Shown: positions 18,848-29,035 of the stretch, piece after piece
Numbering within the stretch: position 1 is the first letter of the stretch
Layout of the letters: each line of letters opens with the position of its first letter
Assembly (NCBI GenBank): GCA_010093705.1
Contig: MU006091.1
Coordinates: forward strand, 124,001-188,000
Reading direction: 5' to 3'
DNA length: 64,000 bases
Source: Patellaria atrata CBS 101060
Lineage: Eukaryota > Ascomycota > Dothideomycetes > Patellariales > Patellariaceae
The notes under the pieces: model-generated
The model's database searches: none
Seen by the model: only the letters and a program-made list of their open reading frames with translations
Told to the model about the DNA's origin: nothing
Translations under genes and position numbers: made by a program

Positions 18848-21814
18848 CCTCGTAAGTTCCCCCAATTTATTCGTCCATGAAAGTATTAGTTTCCAGTGTC
18901 GACCTTTGAACAGCTCAAAGTGTTAACCTAATCCATACAGGAGTATTAGATATCACGAGTCTTGGCGTACCAGCCCCAACTAAGCCGCAAGCGCCACACC
19001 TAGTGGCACTACCATGATGTCTGCAGGTGTGCAACTACCTTACCTTAAGGACCTCAGCTTTTACTCGTTGATTGGATACTACCGCATCTTTACATCCTTT
19101 ATGTTTCTACAAATCATCTTTTCCGTCGTTCCTTATAATAAATATTCGTGCCGTATTTTGGAGGTCTGTCTGGAATTTGCTTGTACTGTACACTACAATG
19201 TACTTCGCCTCTTGCTTTCAACATTGGTGGCAAATTCCTTTACTACCTGTTTTATACCTCAAACAATGAAATCATGTACTGTTATTTCTTTCTCTTGACT
19301 TCAATTGTACCTCTCTCTTGACGTGTCACCTTCGATAGTCACGATCATCCTCGGTAGCACCTCATATATATATCACACTACTACAGTTGTTCAGGATCCC
19401 ACATGTGCGAAAGCGAGAGTACCTCGTGATCAGATTATAATAGATCATGAGTGATACTTTGGCTCTCGACTTTTTGAACATGAGCTAAGCTATTCCCTTC
19501 CATGCGACCTTTACGCCAGCATACGCAGAAGAAATTTAGAATAGCTCCTAGTGGAACGACCTTCTTAGTCTACAATATGTTCCTCTTTCGAGTCTCGACT
19601 TCCCTGCATCAAAAGAAGGCGTAGCATCCTTTGATTATCGTGACACTACCGACCTATCCTTTAGAGCTTGAAGATGCTACCACAGAGATTGACACTCGAT
19701 CAGGAATCGTGTTCCAATCAACCAGGCTGATTTTGGTGTGTCAACAATTTTGCCACCCATCGACGTTATATTTTTCTATATCTGCTCTAGGTCAGTCCTT
19801 ATTTTCTCTGGGCGTGTCAATATTCTATGTAAGGCCAAACGAAGATCAGGTGCACGACCCAAAAAGCGGCTTAAGACAACCCAGATTAGCGCTGTCAATC
19901 TCTGCGGTAGCATCTTCAAGTTCTAAAGGGATAGTATCATACCTGTAGAGCTTCTATAGCTTCAGCCATTTTCAAAGGGATTAGACCACAGAATCGATCT
20001 ACAGTCGTCGGTATATGTTCATGGTAGACTCCTGAAAACTGGAGATCGTGGGTTTGGGGTTACGTGTCCGGGTGCATGTATAGCAAACGTACAAAGACCG
20101 AGAAGCCGCGACCATGACGAAGAAAGAAGTGGAATGTTTTCAATAAGGAATCGGAAGAGATTGAGCAGTCCAAAGAGCCAGCCGGACCAGAAGCAGCATT
20201 ATAAACCCACACACTAACAGGTCAATGTCAAATGTCAATTAGACAAGAATGCGTGACAAAGGAAGGGGAAGGTACATAGCTTAATGTGGGAAGTTCCTTG
20301 CACAATTGGTTATTGAGGAGAGGTATCTTCTAGGTATCCGTTCAAAGAAATTTATCACACACTATTCCAGGGCTTATTTCAAAGGAGGATTAGTATACCG
20401 GGAAACTCCATCGGAGAACTAATGTGTTCGATCTTTCTTTTCAATCTCTAAAAATCCGAAGTAGAACAAGAGGCCGACTTCACTCTAAAGGTCTCCGTTC
20501 CAATGTCTCCTCCTTTAGCGGAGTCTCCTATAAAATCGGAACGAGCTATCTGGTAAAGACAGCCCAGAGAAAATTGGGATGGAGATAGAACAATAACAAA
20601 GATTACGGCCAGAGGAATAGGAATATCCATAAGAGAGCATCACCCGATATGAGAACCTTCTAGAGCGCCCAGAAATATATCGGTTCTAGACGTAAGTTGG
20701 TTACGCATTCCTTGTATAGGCAAGGCTGACTATGCAACAACTAGATGTAAGGCTGACTTATGTTGCTTTACCACGTCGGATGGTCGGACCGTAAATTACC
20801 ATAACGCGCCTAGTTCTAAGTTCTAAACGCCTCTCTGCTTCATCGCGAGTTTAATGAATCCTTAGCTCTCATTTTCTCGTTAAATCTTGCATCTGTGGCT
20901 GCTTACATACTGGTTTTAGCTCCGACTTATAACTTCAAATTGAACCGCATAAGCTTTTCTCTTTTCATAAACTCTCCACCAACGTCAGAGAACTTGGGAA
21001 CATCTAATATGTGTTATCTTGGATCAGTTATTTTTACAGAATATCGGCGAATAAGATCCTTAAGGCATACATGAAAGATATCACAACTTACAAAGCGAAA
21101 AGATTACAGCAGATGGAACACCAGGACATTTAGAGATTAAAGTGAAGAATCTAAAGGAACAATTAAGATCTCTCTCAATTCTATCCCTCGGCGTTTCAGC
21201 TCGTTCGATTTATTCGTCTGAGCGAGGTTTCTTCAGTGGTAATTGCGTTCGCCTCGATGCAATGTAAAGAGCCACGTCGTATTCCGTCACTGATTGAGCA
21301 CAGTCACTGTTATGATGATATTCTTATAAAATCCTTTCCTTATACTAAGGCGATTAAATCGGCCCAATCGCGCCAATTACTGTATCGGGGGGGGGAGGGC
21401 GCACATCAACTTCCAACGCCTAGAATTCTTTCACTGTGCACTTGCTCCCGGACCTCTTCTGGTATGCTCATTGTCTATCTAAAGAAAGAGAATGAATTAA
21501 CAGGAAATATGCCTCGTAATCTCTCAACGTCCATCAATGTGCTCAGCTCATGATCATCCATGGTATGACCAGCGATCAAAGGATCCATCGAGCATACCTT
21601 GGGAGAGAAGATGTTGGAAAAACCACTCTGTCGGCGATCACTTTCCATCGGAGTCGCCGATGACACTATTGCCTGGACCAAAGGGACTAAGTTATGTCAG
21701 TCAATTCGGTCATCCAAGAGAGATCAACACACGGGGCCAGAGAATATGTGGCGCTTCACGATTTACAGTCGACGACGAGGTTGACTCGAACGAGACCAGA
21801 CTGTCCTCCTCAAG
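18848..21814. other. gene-poor stretch
   Basis: I see no supportable gene, tRNA or repeat. A segment near 21230-21260 recalls the D-arm of a tRNA (TTCAGTGGTA) but has no B box behind it. Frames are short and without family resemblance. Confidence 0.5.
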
Positions 21815-21822
21815 TATATAAG
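21815..21822 (+). promoter_or_regulatory. TATA box of the Cys-rich peptide gene
   Basis: TATATAAG lies 131 bp upstream of the ATG at 21953. The leader between is CA-rich and AT-poor, as is usual for highly expressed fungal secreted peptides. Confidence 0.65.
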
Positions 21823-21952
21823 AGCGGTCCTGCCTCGCTTCGAAGTACATCCACCAGCAACAACAGTATCGACTTCAATACACATCTCATCACAACTTAT
21901 CAATTTTCAGAGATCTATCCATCTCCCAAAAACCCATCAAGACCCAGCCAAA

Positions 21953-22290
21953 ATGAAGGTCTTCGCCATCGCTCTTCTCTCCCTTCCCTTCGTCGTCCTG
22001 GCAACACCTCAACCGAGCACCTCCCTCTCCGAATCCGACATCGACCTCTTCAAGGCCGCCTTCGAGGGTTTCGAGGTCTCCGGCGAGACTCTCAAGCGCG
22101 AAGTCGACAGCCCCCTTCAGAAGAAAGCGCTTTACCAATTCTGCGGCGCGTGCGTCAATCACTTGACATGCTGCAATCTTTGTAACGTTGGCACTACCGG
22201 CACCATGTGCAGCATCATCTGCGGCAAGAACTGGTAAGTTTCAAGTACTGTTTCAGTCGAGCGAGGGTGAGCTAACCTCTGAGCAGTTAA
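21953..22290 (+). CDS. secreted eight-Cys peptide with prepro-region
   Basis: A 94-aa preproprotein. A signal peptide (about 1-17) is followed by an acidic propeptide, a KR pair at 48-49 (a likely Kex2 site) and a KK at 57-58. The mature peptide has Cys at 64, 67, 73, 74, 77, 86, 90 and 94, that is C-X2-C-X5-CC-X2-C-X8-C-X3-C-X3-C. Unspliced, the frame ends Trp-stop with seven Cys. A 53-bp intron (22234-22286) with donor GTAAGT, a perfect GCTAAC branch site and acceptor CAG joins exon 2, which supplies the last base of a Cys codon and then TAA. That gives eight Cys, the even number needed for four disulfides. The pattern differs from hydrophobins and CFEM. An antimicrobial or effector role is plausible but not shown. 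Confidence 0.85.
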
Positions 22291-23472
22291 GCGGCTTTGG
22301 AAGTCGTGGATGGGATAGATGGTAGCTGTGGGGAGCGTTTGTGAGAATGTTTGTTTCACTTTTGGACGGTGGTGCGGTGGTTTGGGTGTACGTTTAGGGT
22401 GAAAATGAGTCTTGAACCGTATAGAATAAACACTCGTTAGCTTGAATTCTGATCTCCCGCGACTTGTGGATGCCATGATATAACGCGAAACCTTTTCTCA
22501 CATCTATCTAGAAAGAGTGGAATTGAATAATCGAAGAGGATATTCGAGGAGTTGACGATGGGGTTCCACCATCGAACAGAAATGCGAACTGTGGGAGAGA
22601 AGTCTACGAAGCTCTCTGAATCGATATCGAATCACCCCTTGCTAAATCCCCCACCATCTCTTACCAATCTATCCAATTGTAACAGCTTGGTACTTTTGTA
22701 GTTTAGATCAAGAAGACTCTCGACTTGATGTTTCAAAGGGAAGAATCGTTCTAGACCAATACCATTAAATGCACTGTGAACTAGAGAGAGTCAAACATGA
22801 AGGGGGAAGAGATGCTCCGCTTACAGTATCACCAAGAGCTCCGTACACTATTGTAATTATGAAATCTAGTTTAAAATCTTAGGTGATCTATTTAGCCAGT
22901 TTAATTGGGAGATAATAATTAGCAGTCCGGCAAATATTCTGATTAGTCGACGGTTCAATATAGTCCGAGCTGAAAATCGAGCTCTGTCACTAATAAACCA
23001 CCAGGCATGAATCCTTTCGCGTCATACACCAAGTAGATGAATTAAACTTATCAGATGGAGCATAAAACATCTCTTGGTATGCATCATATTACAAGTCACT
23101 GATTGCGTCCGACCTCGAGAGTTAGACTACCAGTTTTGACTCTCGCTGACAACTGCCTGTTCTTAAGAAAATCCTGCGCGAACTTCGTCAGAGAAGCATC
23201 GGTCGCTAGTGATCGTCGTCAACAACGAGAATTTAATGCTAGGGTGAATATACTTACCTGGAGGTCCAAGGAAAGAGACAACTGCCGGCATGTACTCTTG
23301 TCGTCCACTCACTCGCGATTGGTATGAGATTTGTCCGACTATATCGTTCGTCAATATGAAAGTCAAGGATAATGATTGGGTGAACACACTTGGTATGATA
23401 ACCTCAGGACAGCTCGTTAGTGAAGATATAAAGTTTCGGTGAAAGCCAGAACCGCCAACCCACGGTCCATTG
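22291..23472. other. intergenic, nothing recognised
   Basis: The 3' region of the Cys-rich peptide gene, followed by AT-rich sequence without a supportable frame. Confidence 0.5.
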
Positions 23473-25297
23473 TCACAATCGGTAAGTCAAAACCATTTCG
23501 AGGTGAAGGAAATCATACTCAGCATATATATATCGGTATTCCGGTTCGTCGTCGGAGAGAGGAAGCACAATGAGAGGCCGCATCTCCTCTTCTGCACTAA
23601 CTCCTAAAATAGTTCTCTCGAACCGCTCCTTGAATATTCCATTACGTTTGATCGCTTCTTCGTACATTTCTGGTATTGTATTACGTCCAGCCTCCTGGCG
23701 GCCATCAGCATTTGTACGAAATTTGTTTAAGATTCTCAACTTGCTATTTCAATTTAAAAGACGGGTTGACGTATGGTGCTGTGCCAAACTGTTGGGCGTA
23801 GGCTTCGCGAAAGTCTTTAGTTCGCTCCCAAAGCTCTGGGTTCTTTATAGAAGCCATTGTTTGAAAATCATCTTGTCGATTAATTCTCGTATTGATTTCA
23901 TAGACTAGTAGGATTACCTTCCCAATATATTCCATAATGGTCTTGCCCTCCTTTGACGGGTCTTGTTGGTCCCATAGGGCGAAAAGATCAATGATAGTAT
24001 TGGGAAGACCAAGATACTCTTCCAACTCTTTAACAAACCGATCAAAAGCGATCTAAGCATCTTGATTCTTATAGGTGTATTGCGAAAAGCATATTATCTT
24101 CGTTGGTATATAATCTCTGGCCTGATTATAGTAAGCACAAGACCAAAAAACATTTCCGTTCTCCCTAAAGACGGACCTCTTTTCCACCGCAGAACCAATT
24201 TTCGGTTATCTTTGCCAGAACCTCGATATCTCTAGTCATGACGCATAATGTATCCAGCGGTCTAAATTGAACCGTCAGTGTGTTACAGTTATACGTATTT
24301 GAGCGCAGCAAGCTTACTTTGCTAGAGGGAAAACCCCTTCCAACGAAGCAAGGCCGAATATCGACCGGCTTGCGAAGAGAACCTGCTTTGCCGAATGCTC
24401 CCGGATGCTACCCCCAGGTTCAAACTTGTTAACGAGCAGACTTCTAACAAAGAACATAAAGACGTACTATCGGTAGCAACACTAGCATCTAAGTTGCTGT
24501 AGGCAGCCAGCGCTGCTCCCCCACCGCTAGAGCTTCCTTCTGGAGTCAAATAGCCATCTCCTCATGGATTGAAAGGAAAATGATAGTCGACCCAGTCAGC
24601 TGTCGGTTATTTTGTTCCAGCGAATTATGAGAGCGTAGACTTTCCGACTACAATAACTCCTAGATCCAGCAGAGCTTATAATGCAGGAGCCGTGGCCTTT
24701 TTCTCCGGGTAAAACTCTCCCATGCCCAGTATGAGAGAACTGTTTGGACGCCGTGAAGATCAATGTTGTCTTTCACTAAAATCCTAAGGCCGTTGAGAGG
24801 CTTTTGTTGACTCTTTGGGTAATATAACCTTGAAGGCACAGGTACAGTGAGTCTGCGGACATCACTTACATGGAACGACTGATACCTTGTCATGCCAGTG
24901 AGAGCGAACATGGTAACTTCATTAAACGGGACTGGGCTCACTTCATTGAATTTGCTCGCGTGGGAATGGTTGACAGGAAAAATGCTTCCTGCGGATTTGG
25001 AAAGATTCGCTAGACGCGATGCAAGAATCCCCAGTTGATGAAGAAGGGACCGTTTGTAAGATCCTGCTCGTCATATGTAATGAAAACGTATTTAGACTGC
25101 CAGATGTTCAGTAATTCTTGCGCTTCTGGTTCAACCGCATGTGGTTTATTAGCCGTGGAATGAACGAAGACAATATTCTGAAGATATCCTCCAGTAAACA
25201 CGTCGTCAGATGTCTCGAAACTCTGAATCGTCCGAGGAAGCCTTTGGTATATTATGTCCCCATCATCTACTATGATAATTGTGGTCGGCCCAGCCAA
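23473..25297 (-). pseudogene. decayed fungal amidase (amidase-signature family)
   Basis: Four fragments in the right order match fungal amidase-signature hydrolases. They are an N-terminal domain (about 25297-25010, ending [10 protein letters not shown]), the catalytic Lys segment [14 protein letters not shown] (within 24941-24660), the Ser segment LTPEGSSSGGGAALAAYS (within 24549-24322) and the C-terminal part (24025-23473) with PLIVLPLSDDEPEYR. In-frame stops separate them, for example a TAG where a Trp is expected after the N-terminal domain and a TGA for an expected Arg in FNPRGDGYL. Several of these fit C-to-T or G-to-A transitions, compatible with RIP but not proof of it. The gene was probably functional in an ancestor. 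It is a host gene and not part of a mobile element as far as I can see. Confidence 0.8.
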
Positions 25298-26883
25298 GTG
25301 AGATGGTAATTTGATATGACCGAACTGGGATCATATCGATAGTGCCCTTCGTCAATTAAGGCTTCATGCATTTTACAGGAAGCGTACCTCTGGAGCAAAC
25401 CGTGCATAGAATTTTCTGTCTAGTAAATCAAGAGAAAAACCAAGATCATAAGCATATTCTGCAGTGTGGGAGGGAAATGTCTGGTTCTACCTAAAATGAA
25501 CATCGTACCGAGAAAGGGGCCCTGAATCTTTTTGTTGTTCTGCCCGTTCCTGAGCACTCGTGAGTTCGGCGTGAGGGGATGGCATGATAGAGTTGTGAGA
25601 CCAGAAAGAGAGTAAGAGGTGATGAGCAGTACAGGATCGCGATGAATCAGAATTATTCTCGTTTTCGAAATGCGGGCAATATAACAGTTGTATGGAGACG
25701 GACCGACTAGTGTGAGGATACCAGTGGAACAAAGGGAAAGAATTAACAAGCGTGCATGTAGGGCTTTCAAAATCTACCAAATCCCTGCAGGGTGTTGTAT
25801 AACATATGCACTGTCGAGTTCAAAGCTCTACGTAACGCCATCATCCAATCAAGATGGACGCATAAGAATAGTTGATAGTTCAAGACTCCCTATGGAAAAA
25901 GAGAGGGCTTGATAACTCAAAAACCTTTCGACATGGGAGTCCAAGGATATCAGAAGATATTGTCTTAACATGTGGCTATACACCCAAGCGTATCAAAATT
26001 TTCGTAAGGATATTCAGAACGGTTCATGGTGATGTTCTCCAAGCGGGAACATCCACTGCTTCTTGCATTTCTCTACTTTGTGAACCTCATACTCGGGATC
26101 AATCGATGGAGCTTCGATTCTTTATCGCTAGAGAACAAGATTAATTTGAAATAGAATTTGAATAAGAAACTCATAAGCGATAGAGGGTTCTCTGAAGTGG
26201 GGGCCTTGATAAAGATGACGGTAATCGAAGAAAGAGGTGAAGTAGGAGAAAATAGAACGAAAAAAAACACAGGGAGATTCCGATACATCTTTATCTACAT
26301 GACCATCGGTAAGGTCTTATGTGATCATTACTTTGAATATGAAATTCTCATAAACCGTATAGATAGAATCTTATTATCTTGTTACTGTAACGGAGAAGTA
26401 TCTTTTCCTATCTGCTATAACTCTTAAAGGAACTATTGAAAAGAAGTATGATATGTACAATACTGCGAGACTTTTGGAGTTTTCCTTATGATGCTGGATT
26501 TCCTGATGTGAGTCTATACTCTGATGGCAGTGGGTTGATCCAACTGTGTATGTTGTAACCCTGCCAATGAGTGATGGGCTAGAATTAGAACTACCCAACT
26601 ACCACTTGTGGGAAAAGCAGCTATTAGTTAGAACGATGAGTATTCTGTGATATCAAGTTTGGAGCTTCAAATTGAGATTATCAGGTGTTGAAAATACCGT
26701 AAGGGGCCTTGGGGGTTCGCTTAGCGGATCGGTAAAACTTGCCTACTGGAACTAATTCTTATCTTATCGCCGGAAGTAGATCCGAATATGACGTCCACTC
26801 AACGTAACTGAGGTAGAAAAATAAACACAGAAGTCCAACTACCTAGGTAAGGACGAGAGGAGAGTACGTAGCTCCTCTCGTCC
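25298..26883. other. intergenic, nothing recognised
   Basis: AT-rich sequence upstream of both the decayed amidase and the ComA-like gene. No supportable frame or repeat was found. Confidence 0.5.
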
Positions 26884-26889
26884 TATAAG
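26884..26889 (+). promoter_or_regulatory. TATA-like box of the ComA-like gene
   Basis: TATAAG lies 57 bp upstream of the ATG at 26946, preceded by a GAGAGGA...TCCTCTC inverted motif. Confidence 0.4.
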
Positions 26890-26945
26890 TTAAGCACTGA
26901 TAAATCCAGATTCTTCATTCTCAATCTTTAAAAACACTACCGAAT

Positions 26946-27911
26946 ATGCTTCTCTCGCACCTCCCCCTAAGCTCCTATCGAGCCATCCAAACCGCAATCA
27001 CGCGTCCCGCGCTCCAAAACACATCCCTCCGCTCCTTCCAAACCAACGCCCTAAAACTCGACTCTATCAAACCCCTCCTCCTAGACAAGAGCGATGGCTT
27101 CGGCTTCGCACGCCACAACCCTCTCCCCAGCAAACCGCGTAAAGTCGGCGTCACCGAGATGCGCGGGCCGTACTACTCCGCCATGGGACCGCGGTACCTA
27201 GCCGACGTGCTAGACACGGCGGGCCACTACGTCGATGGGCTCAAGTTCGCCGGGGGCTCCTTCTCGCTGATACCAGAGCTGAAGCTGCGCGAGATGATCG
27301 ATCTGGCGCATCAGCACGACGTCTACGTCAGCACCGGAGGGTGGGCGGAGCATCTCCTCACGCATACCGATGCGCCTGTGGTCATCGAGAAGTACTTGCG
27401 GAAGTGCAAGAGTCTGGGCTTCGATGTCATCGAGATTTCGTCTGGATTCTTGAGTATTCCCCCCGACGACTGGCTGAGGCTTGTGGACAAGGTCCATTCT
27501 CATGGGCTGAAGGCGAAGCCGGAACTGGGGATACAGTTTGGTGCCGGAGGTGACACTGCTACGGAGGATTTGGCGTCTATTGATACGAGTGACCCTTCTA
27601 AGCTGGTGAATCTGGGGAAACGCTTCCTCAATGCTGGCGTTGAACGGCTCATGATCGAGTCCGAGGGTATTACTGAGAACGTCAAGAGTTGGAGAACCGA
27701 CGTTGTGAGCACGATCATGAAGGAACTGCCGCCGGAGAAAGTCATGTTCGAAGCGGCCGACCCGGAGGTCTTTAATTGGTATGTGAGGGAATTTGGCGTG
27801 GATGTCAATGTTTTCGTGGATCATTCGCAGGTCTTCCAGTTAGCGTGTCTTCGTCATGGTATCTGGGGCAAGACTGATACCTTTGGTAAGATTGTATCTT
27901 TTAGGGAGTAG
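26946..27911 (+). CDS. phosphosulfolactate synthase (ComA/HSA32) family protein
   Basis: Single-exon gene of 321 aa. Residues from about 55 onward form the (beta/alpha)8 ComA fold (PF02679 type): GVTEMRGPYYS at the start, DGLKFAGGSFSLI, then FDVIEISSGFLSIP and LMIESEGITE near the end. In methanogenic archaea ComA joins phosphoenolpyruvate and sulfite in coenzyme M synthesis. The plant homologue HSA32 acts in heat tolerance, and the fungal role is unknown. The first 40 residues (MLLSHLPLSSYRAIQTAITR and on) are basic and Ser/Thr-rich without acidic residues, which suggests a mitochondrial presequence. The coding region is markedly GC-rich compared with the surrounding AT-rich spacer. Confidence 0.88.
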   Translation: MLLSHLPLSSYRAIQTAITRPALQNTSLRSFQTNALKLDSIKPLLLDKSDGFGFARHNPLPSKPRKVGVTEMRGPYYSAMGPRYLADVLDTAGHYVDGLKFAGGSFSLIPELKLREMIDLAHQHDVYVSTGGWAEHLLTHTDAPVVIEKYLRKCKSLGFDVIEISSGFLSIPPDDWLRLVDKVHSHGLKAKPELGIQFGAGGDTATEDLASIDTSDPSKLVNLGKRFLNAGVERLMIESEGITENVKSWRTDVVSTIMKELPPEKVMFEAADPEVFNWYVREFGVDVNVFVDHSQVFQLACLRHGIWGKTDTFGKIVSFRE

Positions 27912-29035
27912 TTGAAAGGTATTTTAATGTCTAAATATGAATGTATAATGATTCTCAACCATTCATTCGCCTTCAGCCGTGCATATGAGTGCGATAATCT
28001 TATTCAACTCTTTTCCAACTTTTTAACTCTCCAACTCAGAACCATCGTTCCTTCATAACCGTAACATAAAGCAGTAATCCCTCGAATGAGGGAAAACATC
28101 GTACCAGGAACGGAATGAGAACCCCCTTTTTGATTCTTCTATAAACCCACAACATAAATCCGTCCTCAAGTAATGCAGTACAGATTATATCGACGAGACA
28201 GCTTGCTCCGTTGGCTAATTTAGCCTACTAAATGCTGAGTTCCAGACTCAAAACTCAACATTTGTTGCTTACTGTACAGATCAAATGGCAGTGCATGTCC
28301 TGATACAGCATCAACTTAGGTCCTGGACGGAATTCTAGGACTCCGTACATTCAATCCGGGGCCCTTCTCGAAAAACTAAAAGCATACAGTAACCTAACAG
28401 TACCTCTGGGAATTAAACAGATCCCTCCGAAGCTCCGTGCATCTCACAAGACAGTATCAAATCAAAAGTCCAAATTATCAAAACAAGAGATTTAAACATT
28501 CCCTATTTATTAACGACGCTCTGACATGAGTATATTACCATATTGTAGAGCCCATGATGCCAGGCATAAATCTACATCAAAAGAAATTCGTAGATCCAGA
28601 GTAATTTCTTTCCGTACGTGAATCCAAGCCATTATGCCAGCAAACCAGCTGCCGCTTGCCCATAACAAAACACAACAGGTGCAGGGGAATATAGCTTTAA
28701 ATGAGAAGAAAAATAAAAAAAATGCGCGCTCAACAGCAAAGCCCTCGCTATGCAACGGAGAACTATCTCTGTCCAAATTTGCTCCTGTTGAAAACTCCTT
28801 TCTGTCCCAAATCGTTATTTCTAAATCATCTACCATAAGGCCCTTCCATTATGGACCGTTGTACATATACCATACCGCCATCCCTTTTCGTGACGCGTAA
28901 AGAGGGGGTTACTATAACATACCGAAACGTCGGGTGTTCTAGGACAAAATACAGCTTTGGACAAGATCATCTTTACATCAAACATATACAGGAGATTCTA
29001 CGCGAGTACGCGAGATGAGACGATTATTACGGAAC
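27912..29035. other. intergenic region between convergent genes
   Basis: 3' regions of the ComA-like gene and of the large minus-strand gene. No further feature is recognised. Confidence 0.55.

Noticed and set aside
21225-21265. tRNA-Gly/Asp-like TTCAGTGGTA
   Set aside because: No B box or acceptor stem follows.
27210-27824. 204-codon open frame on the minus strand
   Set aside because: Antisense shadow of the GC-rich ComA-like gene.
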